Both the position numbers and the translations under genes were made by a program. Positions 1 to 11,979 of a stretch of DNA of 64,000 nt are shown here, one piece after another (position 1 is the stretch's first letter; each line of letters starts with the position of its first letter). Location: NCBI GenBank assembly GCA_013433145.1, contig CM024180.1, positions 7,878,001 to 7,942,000 of the forward strand, written 5' to 3'. The stretch is from Ascaris suum. Its lineage: Eukaryota; Nematoda; Chromadorea; Rhabditida; Ascarididae. The notes under the pieces are model-generated. The model was not told the origin of the DNA, made no database searches, and was given only the letters and a program-made list of their open reading frames with translations.

Positions 1-490
1 GAAGCATGCAATTGCGTTTTGCAAATATATGCGTCCTATATTTCAGTTATGTTTTGTACATCAAATGAATTGCCAAAGATACGTGAAGAGTGCAACTTTT
101 CGAGAATTATTCCTATTGGGGTTTCCCATGAAAACGATCTAGCACAACTGCATGAACGATGTGGAAAGTCTCATAGCAGAACCGGATGTTTTCCAACATT
201 CTACCCCCATGGGGCTCCCCGCGGAGCCTTCTTCCAAACACCGGTCACAACCGTTTTCATATTTGTTCTTTTCTTCGAAGAAATTTCTCTCTAAACGTTG
301 CCTCTTTCTTTGCAGCATCATTATATTTAGAGGAGGTCGTAGAGAGAGAAGGAAAGAGGAACTGAAGAGGAGTGAGGTTAACGTGGAACAGATGAAAGCA
401 ATGAAATTTGCAGTTTATAGGCTCTAAGAATAAATGCAAAATGCCTTTTAATTATAGGAACTATATGCTCAAATTATCGATGAATTTCAG
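1..490. other. Left-edge stretch, upstream intron of receptor gene
   Basis: This leads into the first recognisable receptor exon at 491. I looked for the ligand-binding-domain exons of a Cys-loop receptor (the Cys-loop, and the loop-C vicinal cysteines of alpha subunits) and found none here, so the extracellular half should lie to the left. Open frames around 150-300 overlap in several frames and resemble no receptor segment. Confidence 0.5.
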
Positions 491-3400
491 CGACACCTGC
501 GGATAGAAAAGTATCGGAATTTGATGGCGAAAAATATGTGGAATTATATTATCGTATGTATTTCCGTCGAAAGACGATGTATTATGGTATGAATTGGATT
601 ATTCCAAGTGTACTTATATCACTTAGCAATGTGCTTGGATTTACACTACCACCTGAATGTGGCGAGAAAATTACACTGCGTTAGTTTTTTTTTTTTCATT
701 TTGGTTGACTAGGCTTAAAATTATTGAACACAACGCCTATAATAATATAGCAATCATTCTTGAGTAATAACGATCATTAGGTATTTCCCGCTATACATAG
801 TCCTCCACAACCTTTCCTCAATTACCTTAGCATATCGATACTGTGAGACGAACATGCCCCCTATGTCCTTTACCAACCAAATTCTCTTCGACACGCATAC
901 CTCATCGGAATCAATCAGCTTTTTCTCCATAAGTTTCCATATGTAACTCTTTAAGCTTGTTTCTAACAACTTTCAATTAAATTTTTTCTTAAATGCTAAC
1001 ATCTTCTGTGCTCTTGTAAAGTGCTCATTGGACACCGACGCTTGATAACCAACACAATCTTTGTCGGCTGCATGGAACGAATCCAAAATCTCATATGTAT
1101 TATTAGTAATCCTTTTATACAATTTCATTTGATGCACTAATCAACAGTTTCAATAAAAGCGCTTTTAGAGATTACCAATCTCTTATCTGTTACTGTATTT
1201 CTTGGTATAGTAGCCGACGTGACACCACCAACTTCTGAATCTGTTCCCGTGATTGGTAAGTGCGAAGATATTCCCTCATTATGGTATTTTTATTTATTTT
1301 CTTTTTTTTTTTTGTAGGTAGCACTTCATTTATGATATTTGATCTGATCAATTTCTATGATTGATCAAAAGTTTATAATCAATCGATAATTGATAAGAGT
1401 AATTTAAGATTTGATAAGAATTCAAATTAATGAATGGATTTAATTGAAAATCTAAAAAGATTGAGACGAATAGAAATCACTAAACTCTTCGAATATTTAC
1501 TAAATTTTTTTCATTCAATATCGAATTTCATCATTAATAAATTCAACAAAAATTAACCTTAGTATAATTCTGCACTTAAAATTAAGTTTTAAAAATGCTG
1601 AATATTTACAGTCAAAATTTTTGCAGCTTAAAAAAAACTTTTTTTCAAAAATTCGAAAATTTTTATTAACTTCAAAGATATTTTATCGATATAAAAAACA
1701 ATAAAAATATATGCAATTAAAATAATATCTCTCGTTTTTTTTTTCAGCGGCATTCTTTTCCGTATCAATGTTAATTCTCGGATGTTCAGTGATGATTACT
1801 GTACTCATAATAAATTTGCATTTTCGTACGCCTCGAACACATAAAATGAGCGATTGGGTTTGTTTTTCGATTATTTCCCATAATAGTTTTTATGATACTC
1901 GTTTATTGAAGTGAATTGAAAAATATCGGGGTAATAGAGGGTTTTTTTTTGAACATTTTGGCCGTTTTCTCTTCTGTTCCCACTCCCCCCCCCCCCCTCC
2001 CCTCCCTTCACTTGCTCCATGAGAGTGTTTTAAAGTATGATCCCTAAGTTATGTGTATGAAGCAAGATTTGCGCTTTCGATGGCCTCATGATGATACGGC
2101 GTTCAGCCGAACAATGAGGATGTATCCAAGAGCGTAGCGGCAATCTAATATTCAGTGACGATCGGTTCATTATAGATTGAAAAAGAAGCAAATATTAAAC
2201 GAATCCAAACAGTTGCTTGAAACTATTCATCGAAGGACTTAACATATATGATCGGAATTGATAGCATATTCATTGTTGTTCAATAATTGCAATATTTTTC
2301 TTGCATGAAAAATTAATTCCAATTGCAAAAAATTGATCTTATTGCAAAATTATTGCATGCTCATTCAAATTAAAAAATCGACGCCATCGAATTTTTCTAA
2401 CATATTGCATCACAATAAGAGTGAAGAGCCTTTTCATTGACTTCGAGTGCAGAAAGAAGAGGGATGGGGACAGGGAAAAGAAGAAAGGAGAAAAAGAGGT
2501 GGTATTGAGGGGTATAAGTCAACCATGAAGAGAAAGAAAACCATTCCCAGAATCAATAAGCGTTTCGCGTCTTTAAAAAAAAGAATTGAAAAACTCAAAA
2601 CAGTAGAAAAAAATTGCTGTGAAATTTTCACTCATCTGATGAAAATAGAAAATGTCAACAATTTATAGATGAGATGCGTATTTCTGGAATGGATGCCATG
2701 GCTTTTACTTATGTCTCGACCTGGACAACGCTTTGAACGTCCCAAAAAAAGGTATTCAAGCAAAAACCCTTATAAATTTGCTAATTTTTCTCAATGAATA
2801 GAGTATGCATTTAGTTTGTCGGATAAGATGGATGCAAAAGCGCATATCGTGCCAACTCCTATGGCGTGCTTTTCAAAAAGATCAAACATTTGAAAGGCTA
2901 GCTGTTAGGAAATAATTATAGTGAGTGTAAATGCATTCATATTTGCGCAGTCAGCAAATTTACTGTATGTTGGCCACAGATAAATAAGGTACCGGTCTTT
3001 CTTATTTTGGGCTTACGCTTACGGTGACAACCGGTTCGATTAGAACTTTATTCTTCAACCGGCTGTCAATTGCTCGTTGGCAATTTCCTTTCATTTATAC
3101 CACTTGCATGCCGAATACGATGTCCACTTCGCAAGTGGGGTTAAGATTCACGAAAGGTTTTGCTGAAAAGTATTGCATTTTGGCAGCTTTCCAACTTTGC
3201 AGTTTGGAAAAATGCCAACATTGGGCTAGAACCACAACATTTGCGTTTTTTTCGCACTGCATTCCACAGTAGCTTACCGTGCAAGGTTATTTCAAAGCAA
3301 ATGCACTTTTAACTGCCACGATTGGCGTTTCTTTCAAATGTAGGTTATTCGGGAGGAGGGGGGGGGGGGATAGGGAAGAAGTATAAACGGAAATGATTAA

Positions 3401-6400
3401 AAATATCTTCTATGCAAATTAGGGTGAACTTTTATAAACCATCGAGTCCGACGTTTGCATATACGTTTAGATGAAAGTTTAATTTTTGCATATTATTACC
3501 GCCCTCCTCTCAATTCTTACAAATTTGCATCTTGGCTACTCTACTCTACTCTCATAGATAATTAGCCTTATAGATTATATTCTATGCAAATTATAGATTA
3601 TATGCAAAAATTAGGCTATATTCTAATACTGTTATACTCTCACTAAACTCTCATAGATTTTTTTTCAGTGTTTTTCTTTTCAATTTATCCATTAAAAAAA
3701 ATAAATGTCGAGCTTATAGTAATAAATCGATTCGAACAACATCTTCTTCGCCGTCTTCAATGATCGCTTCACGTTTAGCCGATCAGAGTCCAAAAGCAGA
3801 TAGTATTATTAGCATGGTGAAAGGAACAAATATCATATCATTGAAACACTCATCAACACCATTGAATGGCAATCGAGCAAATTCTCAATTTCAACAATCA
3901 AGTATTCCTTCTTTTTTTTTCAGTATTCTCTAGGTTTCGAATGAAATTTGAATAAAATGAATAAAATGAAAAATATTTGTTTAAAAAATAAAAATTGAAA
4001 AGAAAAATAGGATCATACTTGTATATTTGCCAAATATTATCTTCAAAGTTATTTGAACAAATTTTCATTCGCTGAAAAAAAAAATTTTTTTTTGCATTTC
4101 ATTATCTCAAAAAAAAATCAAATTATTATTGAAATTATCGCTGTATTTTTTTTTAAAATTTATCAATTAACGGCACTAATTTTTGTTAGAAGGAAATTCA
4201 TAATTGCATTAATTCATTTCAAATGATTAGCAAAGGATAGCCAATTTCTTTAAGGAAATGGAATAATAAATAATGACACTGCTATATATATTTAATTTTA
4301 TATGAAAGCCTATAGACTATAATTGAAGGGGGGTACCACATAAAAAGAGATTAAAGGGGTACCTCCGTTGAGATTTCTAACAATACTAGAACATCTCTTG
4401 AATATCTTTTTTTTTAATAGATTAGCCCCTCTTGTGATTATTTCTTAATAAATGATCATTGCCGCATATTAGGCGCATATGAAGGTTTCATAATTTCGTC
4501 GTGCAACGATGTTTCGTTGATCGAATCATGCCCCAATTCTCAACGAACGTCAAGCATATTTGCAATATATAAATTCCTTCATAAAATGGTACCCACTTAG
4601 GCGATTTTCAAAGCGGCAACACAATTATTTAAGGTTTTTATAAGTTTGTATTTTTATATTCATAAAAATTTCAACATAATTTAGCTTCATTTTAACAATT
4701 CATATTTTTTTAATTAATACTCTTATCAGATATCATTCTATTGGAGGGGTTGGGCTTGGGGGGGGGGTGGGGGGTGGGGGAGTCAATTTATTTTGATACG
4801 GTAAAAAGTTGAATAATATTAGCGGAAATAGCAGTTTCAATAATACACGATAATCATATAACCTAAGAATTATTCTATCATGCACATGAATAAACTAATT
4901 AAATATGATATAAATACAGCACCTATGAAACTTATTACTTTAAATAGTACAACTTAGTAATATAGTTGTTTAGACTTGGACTTTTTGACGTGTTGACGCC
5001 GCTAATGGACTAATACTAACTAATTATTTACTTATATTAATATGAGGTTATAAATTTGTAAAAAAAGAAAAAATTCAGAAGCGACTATCGAGAAAGTTGC
5101 AAATTATGTGACACCATTTATACCGTCGTCATCGATCGATCTCTCGAATGTAGATTCGACACCGAACGAATTTATGCCGGAATTCTATTTCGTTCGCTTT
5201 GAGAGTACAATGCGTGAAATTGCCGATTCCCTCAAAATTTTGAGGTAAAAATCCCTCAAAATCAAAATTCATCGAACAATTTAATAGATATCAATATGTT
5301 TTTATTCGTATGAATTTTATGATGGTTTTTTTTTTGCGGCGAAGCAAATTTTGCTTCACTTATTGTAAGTCATGAATTTTATGTCGTTTTCATTATATCG
5401 ATCATCGATTTTAAATATGCGATATTGTACTTCTACATGGGGTGCTTTTTGGTTTAGTTGGGAAAGCGTTAGTAGGATGTTCCGAATATGTCGAGATCGA
5501 TTCCTATTCTACTTGAAAAAAATTCTCGTTAGTTGATTCACATATAGTAGTCGATAATAAGTGTGGATAAGTGTCGAAAATGGGAGAATCAGCATTACAC
5601 AATGGAGATAAATTGTTCGTCCACTAAAAACGATATTAACATTGCACGTGAAATTTCATGAATTTATTTTGAGTGCAAGCGTTTTGCGTTTTCCTCTAGT
5701 GAACTCGAATAATTCGGAGTAAAAAGCGCTCATTGCCAGCTATCTGTCACTAATCATTTGTCAATAATTTCTTTATCGGTCATTTATTTGCAGTTAGAGC
5801 TAAATTGAAGAAATTTTTCGCCATTCCGATGAACTTTTTGCATTGCGAAAATTTTTCAGCAATTCCATAATATAAATTATCTACTAGGTATGTCACTTTT
5901 CTTGTATTTCGAGCAATATCGGCCAGGAAATGAAACTTTCAGAATCACCGTCGAGCATTTAATGACCAGTTTTTCATATATTGTTTGATCGGATAATGGC
6001 TTAGTGATGAACTCGAATACTTTTACTTTTTTGATACCTTTATTAGTTTCAAACCTGAAAACAATTTCTCCTTATTAATATATCTTGTCTCCAAAATGAA
6101 ACCTCATATTGGTGGAAAAATAACCACCCTTCTCAATAAAACCTCATTTTCACTAGGTTCATGCGCTAAAAATGGTGGGGAATTATGATCCTTGATAGAA
6201 GGGTAAAGGAAGAGTGGGGGGGGGGGGGAGGGGGAAGGTATTCGAGCTTGTGCGATAAACTATTTCGATATGATTTTTCACATTATTTCTTATATAATCG
6301 TTAATTTAGGCAACGAATGGAAGAGGAAGACGAAGAAGAGGAAGAGAACTACAATTGGCGTTTCGTTGCGATGGTGGTCGACCGGTTTTGTCTTTTCCTT

Positions 6401-6499
6401 TTTTCGGGTGCAATCCTTTTTGCTTCGTTTTTCATATTCATCAATACTCCTACATGCTTTCAACATAATAACTCCATTTCCCCAAACGTATGGAATTAA
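491..6499 (+). CDS. Nicotinic acetylcholine receptor subunit, 3' half (M1 to stop)
   Basis: This is a pentameric ligand-gated cation channel subunit of the neuronal or muscle plasma membrane; only the part from pre-M1 to the C-terminus is in the window. The seven exons are 491-679, 1169-1255, 1748-1857, 2669-2751, 3720-3901, 5079-5244 and 6310-6499. All have GT-AG borders and matching phases, giving about 334 residues. Exon 1 encodes the pre-M1 RRKTMYYGMNWIIP and M1, ending PPECGEKITLQ, whose Gly-Glu-Lys before M2 is typical of cation-selective subunits. Exon 2 is M2 and the M2-M3 loop (TPPTSESVP); exon 3 is M3 ending HKMSDW; exon 4 is the post-M3 helix (EWMPWLLLMSRPG). Exons 5-6 form the cytoplasmic loop and amphipathic helix. 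Exon 7 has an acidic stretch and M4, and stops with TAA at 6497-6499. The M1-M3 wording recalls the alpha7/ACR-16-like group more than the UNC-29 or UNC-38 groups, but the subtype is not assigned. The first two bases of exon 1 finish a split codon. Confidence 0.93.
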
Positions 6500-6574
6500 T
6501 ACCCACATGAGCACATTGACAAATGTACAAAGGGTAATTGCTCTCCGAAAGAGGGATGAGATGATATTGCATAG

Positions 6575-6904
6575 AGGAAAGAAGATGAGAGTACTGAAGA
6601 AGACAATCATGTGTCCTCGGAAAACTCCGGAATTAATTCTCCGAAGTTCTTCAGGAAGGGAACATTGCTCGCATGTTTGCAAGAGATCTTTCAGGTAAGA
6701 GGGGAAAGGAAGAGGGAAGAGGAGGAGGGAGGGGAGTTCAGAGGGGAGGGTGCAAAGGAAATGATCGTAGATCTACTCACCTGTAACCAATTTTTCCGTC
6801 TGGAACAGGGCTCCAGAAGTCATCTAATAGTAGGATGTAAATTTTCCAGTGACACAACTGGCTTCATTTATGTTGGAGATGAATTAGAAGGGTATAAGGA
6901 GTAA
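6575..6904 (+). CDS. Unidentified two-exon coding-like segment after receptor gene
   Basis: There are two phase-0 exons, 6575-6694 and 6809-6904. The first follows a GCATAG acceptor and ends TTTCAG|GTAAGA; the second follows GGAACAG and ends with TAA. The joined 71-residue product starts RKEDESTEEDN and ends DELEGYKE; I recognise no family. The first exon happens to lie in the receptor's reading frame, separated from its TAA by two further stops. It could be the 3' end of a separate downstream gene, or an alternative 3' segment of the receptor locus. The 6500-6690 stretch is also open on the minus strand, so strand is not certain. No upstream exon with a phase-0 donor was found nearby. Confidence 0.35.
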   Translation, partial: RKEDESTEEDNHVSSENSGINSPKFFRKGTLLACLQEIFQVRGERKREEEEGGEFRGEGAKEMIVDLLTCNQFFRLEQGSRSHLIVGCKFSSDTTGFIYVGDELEGYKE

Positions 6905-7632
6905 CTTTTGTTTTCTTTACTCTTTGTGACTCACATTTTTTGCATCTACATAATGCTCTAAAAACATAACCATATTTTGAATGCCTTATAAATTCTAATA
7001 ATGATTCAAGCAAATTTAAGTCTCAAAATTCGGATTTATGTAGATAGATGTGTATTTTTTCTTTCTCACTCACCATAAGTATTCAAGTATTTCAGTATTC
7101 CATTCCGATCGATGCAATACTTATAACTCGAATTGAGAGAGTTAAATAGAGGAGAATTAATTTTCAACTTCTATTTGAATGGTTTCCTTTCAAATATCGA
7201 TTTTTAATTCATTTATTGTTGTCTATTTTGAGATACAAATAATCCTATGAGAATATTTCCATCTGTATTAAACTTATTATCAATGTGATTAATAATAAGT
7301 TATATCGATTGAATTCGTTGGAAATTCTTCTCGCATTTCAGTTATTATTATCACTTTTTTTTCTCCAATATTACTTTATTCTTTTTTTTTTTAAAGGATA
7401 TTTCCATTTTATTTTCTCTCCAAAATTTTCTCATTTCAAGAATAAAAAATAATTTCATTTGCATAAAGCGGAAAATTTAATGAGATATCGTTTACAGAAA
7501 TTTTTATATCTTTTTGAAATATTTTTGAATATCTTTTATATGAGTCATTTTGTAGCATAAATTTGAAACATATATAAAATATGGTCGCGGCTGTAAAGCT
7601 AAAATAGTACAATTTTCTCGAGAATCGAATAT

Positions 7633-7671
<39 letters not shown>

Positions 7672-9095
7672 TTTTTGTAAACACAGCTGGATCTGTGATG
7701 ATGATTTTATCAATATACAACACTATTATATTGATTTATTGATATATTGTGATTGAAAGTGATGTATAAAATTATAGTCGATATTTGTATTTTATTGGTG
7801 TACCCTCAAAGAAGCAACTATCAGTGACACACTTTTCGAGGAAAAAAAAAATTCATCCGATGTTTTAGAAAACGAAAAAAAAAAAACGATAAATATGACG
7901 CATTCATTCGTTTTTAACGTTCAACGCGATCGTTATGCTTGTCTCCACTCCCTTATTGATCATGGTCGTTTTGAAGAAATATTTCCCCCCCCCCCCCCCC
8001 CCATCATAATATAAAAATATTTTCCATATTTTATAAGTTTCTTTTCTTTTTTCCATATAATCTATAAAAATTCAATTCTATTGGAAAATTTTTCATCTCT
8101 TAATTTCCAGCTTATTCATTATTTTTATAAGAATCACATAACGGCCGATTAATGAGTTTAGTCATTCTCTTTTATGAGAATTTTTTTTCACTGTTATAAA
8201 CGATTCTATCATTTCGATTACAAAATAAATGCAGTTCATTCGTGAAATAAATGAACGATTTTATGACTTTTATGTGTCATTGTCACCATCGTAATAAAAA
8301 AAAGATGGCCTATTGGTGTTCTCATCGGACACTTTTTATTGTGGTGGCGTTGACCTCATCATCGGCGATGATCGTGTCGAAGATAGCGACATATTCGATG
8401 ATTTACTATTTGTAACACATCTTGCGAGTTGAAATTGAACAATTTTTCAGCATCTGCCACTTCGACGCAGCAATTTTTATTCCTTCAAAGCGTTCCGTCG
8501 ATCGATTGCGATAAAATTTTCTTCGAAGACCTCATCCTAGGAATTGGAATTCCCCATTGATGATGCTTCGGTTTTTACGGTGTAATATGTCCAGAAAATG
8601 AAAGTGAGAAGAAACGATATGGGAAGGGGGGAAGAATGGAGATAGGCCGGAGTATGGGAGGAGGAAAGGAGCGCTTGTACCTGTTTTTTTTAGCTGTTTA
8701 GAAGTCCGAATATTTGAGAAGATCTCCCATTGTGAGGCGCTTCTTGTAATTGGCCTCTACCTCACAACTCTAGCGACCAATTCATCTCCAATCATTGCGA
8801 GGTTATTAAGCAAAATTTAGACAATGTCATCAATAAAAAATAATTCAAAGCTCTCGGACCCTCCATAAAATCTTTCTTGCTGCAAGCTATTCACCTGGGC
8901 ATAATGCTTGTCTTCTATCCCTCTCCCTCCTCCCCCCCCCCCCCCCCCTCCCTCCCTCCCGTAATATTTCATAACTTCTGAGAAGAAATTTTCCATTCAG
9001 ATGGGATTGCCTTTAAGGTGGTCAACCTTTTAAAAGAGGAGTTCTTTTTCCCAAACGTCGAGGAAGGGGGGGGGGGTTATTTGGAAAATGCGGTA
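6905..9095. other. AT-rich intergenic or intronic DNA, no gene seen
   Basis: Mostly A/T homopolymer-rich sequence with an (ATTT)n array near 7630 and poly-C runs near 7986 and 8935. I found no exon with good splice signals and codon pattern. Confidence 0.5.
7630..7673. repeat. (ATTT)n microsatellite
   Basis: About eleven near-perfect copies of a four-base ATTT unit in intergenic DNA. Confidence 0.95.
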
Positions 9096-9257
9096 AACAG
9101 ATTCCCAACACCTGTACTAACACCGACGAGGTGCTCGCTGACTGTTGTATGCCGAAGAGTGTTCCGGCTGAGCTCGGAGTCGGGAACCAGAGTTCCAGCT
9201 CTCCATCCTGGTCCAATAAAACTGAGGCTAGAAGCTGTCAAACGACGCATAACTTAG
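9096..9257. other. GC-richer island, open in several frames
   Basis: This stretch of about 160 bp is clearly richer in G+C than its surroundings. On the plus strand one frame reads NTDEVLADCCMPKSVPAE up to a TAA near 9255. On the minus strand the codon-aligned frame reads MRRLTASSLSFIGPGWRAG with no stop. Third-position A/T content slightly favours the minus strand, and a GTGTTG donor could end that exon. The strand cannot be settled by eye and no family is recognised. An exon, a gene relic or a structured RNA are all possible. Confidence 0.3.
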
Positions 9258-11979
9258 TGCGTTAACCTACTTCTTACCAAACCATAGATATTGTACCTCT
9301 AACCTCCATACTCATGGTTATAATTAAAGATATGGACTTTGCCGTAGGTCATGGTTTGCACCTAAATTTTTCCCGAAGTGAGGAATCAAAAAATACGAAA
9401 ATTTTCAAACCTAAGCTGGCTGGTGAAGTTCTATGCGTGCAAAAAGCAACATTTCAAAGGCGCGCAATTTAAATTTTCAAATGAACGAAAAAAAAATGAA
9501 ATGTGGGGAAATTTTTTCTACATTCATTCAAACATATTCTAGCAATTCGATTATTGACGTATTCAAATGAATAGTAAATAATTAACGATTCATTTAAAAT
9601 TTTATATTTGGCCAAAATGGCCAAAATTTATAGGAACGAAAAAAAAAGAGAGAAAAGATTCATTAATATCAACATGTTTATTGATCGAATTTCGGAAATA
9701 TTTTTAAATTTCGATTTTTTTTTTCGTGAAAATTTTTTAAAAATTTTTTCCAATTCAGAGTTGATAAATTAGACTCAAATATCAACAAAAATTACTATGA
9801 AATGTTAAAAAAAAAAAACTAAAATAGAGCAAAAAATTTGTGGAAAATTTTTCCAAAAAAATCGATCTTTACTTGCAAAGTTAAAAAATCGGTTATATTA
9901 ATGAAAATATCAGATATTAATTTCAATTGTGGTGCATAGATTTTTTTTTTAAAATTTCATCAATATTACTCGTAAACCTTTCAATTATAACAATATGATA
10001 GAATAAATTTCCTTTCCCACTTAAGAATATTATTTTATTGCTATTTTGTTTTATTTATTAGTATTTATTGTATTTTTATTGATATTTATTTTAAGGAATA
10101 TTAGGAAAAAAAAAAATTCTAAGATAATAAAGCGGTGAATCATTCCCGATAAAACTCACAATGCAACTTCAACAAAAATAATACTCTTTTTTTTTTAAAG
10201 CCAAATAACGCAAACGTTTATATACAAATGTGAAAATTATCAATGAAAATGAAAGAAAAAAATCAACGCCATAGTAAGGAACACTAATTTGTGGGAACAA
10301 ATAATAATTTTTTTTTTTTTTGAAGTATACAATCGAACGAATAATATACAATATTCATAACGCATGCAATAATCGATAGCAATGACAAAACATGCAGTAG
10401 CGGTTGTTTTGTATCGCAAATTAGTATCAACAATTGCGCTCAAAACAATAGCTTCTCTTAGCGAAAAAAAATCAACATATCATTCGATTTGCTCTATATT
10501 CTTTTATGCGAATATAGATCAATGAATTATCGAAGTGAGCAAAAATGGAACTATACATGCATACTTCTTATTGCATTAGATACCGTACTCTACCGTAACT
10601 CAAATAATTTACCATATTTTAAACGAGTACAATATTCAATATTATGGGCAAAATTTCTACCCAAATCCACTATACCATAGGTAAATATGCGAATATTTCA
10701 AATTGATTTAGGTTGTTTTCTTTGCCTATAGGTAAGAGATATTTGACTATACCAAATATTTCTATGCATGATAGGCTATATCGTAATTCATCAAAAACAC
10801 AACGGAAATATTGTATCAGGTGTTCTGAGGTGCAACTATTAACGGGATTCTATTCATTGCTAAAATTATACGAAAAAAAAAGGAAAATGGAGATAGCATA
10901 AAAATACAAATTTTGCGAGTTATTTTACCCAATTATTCTTGAAATGTGAATATCCACTCTAATATCCGATTAATAATAACACCAAAAACATAGCAATTTT
11001 ATCGTTGAAATTTTATTGAACAATTAATGCCAAGGGGATTATAACAGCAGAATATTGTCAACAAATGAAATATATTAGAAAATAAATGTCAACAAAAATA
11101 AAATAATATTGTCAACGAAAATGTGACATAAATTGATGGGAAAAAAAAATTACCCACGAAAATTCAATAGTATTAACTAAGATAAAATTCGTAAAGATTT
11201 ATAAAATTGAATTTGGGTCATATTTTTTGCGATTATCATAATTCTCTATTGCGTAGAACTTTTGAAATTCTAAATGAAAATTAAATTCACAACGAAAATA
11301 CAAAAAAATGTACCAATTTACTAACAGATTTATTTCAACAAGTTTCAGCATTCGAAATTAGCATTTGAAATTAGCATATTTAAGCATAAATATTTCACCA
11401 AATTAGCATATATATAAATAAATCAATGATAAAAATTCCAACGTATGATTTAGTATTTATTCTTTTAGCATCGATTGTTTAAATAATAGAGATTTGTTGG
11501 CAAATTTCTAAAAACTACTCAATAAAATGGATACTTTTATACTTTCAAGAGACAGAAAATAAATTGAAATGTATCATCTAATCAGCGAGACTATTGACAA
11601 CCGGCTGTCAATATTATCTTTAAGTACAGGCAATAAATAATTTCTCGAGAATATTGATTACAATTGAAATTAAAAGAAAAATTTTTTTCATACCTCAATG
11701 AATGAAAATCAAAAAATTAACTCAGTGAAAAGAGTCCTCTGCCGATTGTCCTCAAATTATCTTCGCAAAACGCATCTCTCAATTATCAGCAGAAAAAAAT
11801 TCATAACCTTAATTGCCAACGCTCTTTCTGTCATTATCTTAGAAGACTTTCAGCTAGCACCTTTTTTTTTTCAACTAGTCATTCATTATGGTCTTTTTTC
11901 TGAAGTACCCATATGTTCCTCCAACATTCGACTCCAACATTTAGCTCCAACACTTAGCTCCAACATCCAGCTTCAACGT
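9258..11979. other. AT-rich DNA, no gene seen
   Basis: Low-complexity A/T-rich sequence with many short homopolymers. Short open frames here lack splice signals and a coding-like codon pattern. It is probably intergenic, or 3' flank of the minus-strand gene that ends at 11980. Confidence 0.5.

Noticed and set aside
3024..3060. GGTTCGATT resembling a tRNA B box
   Set aside because: No matching A box or cloverleaf stems around it.
6290..6682. 130-codon minus-strand ORF with hydrophobic segments
   Set aside because: About half of it is codon-aligned antisense to the certain receptor M4 exon, which happens to lack codons that make minus stops; no splice or start evidence.
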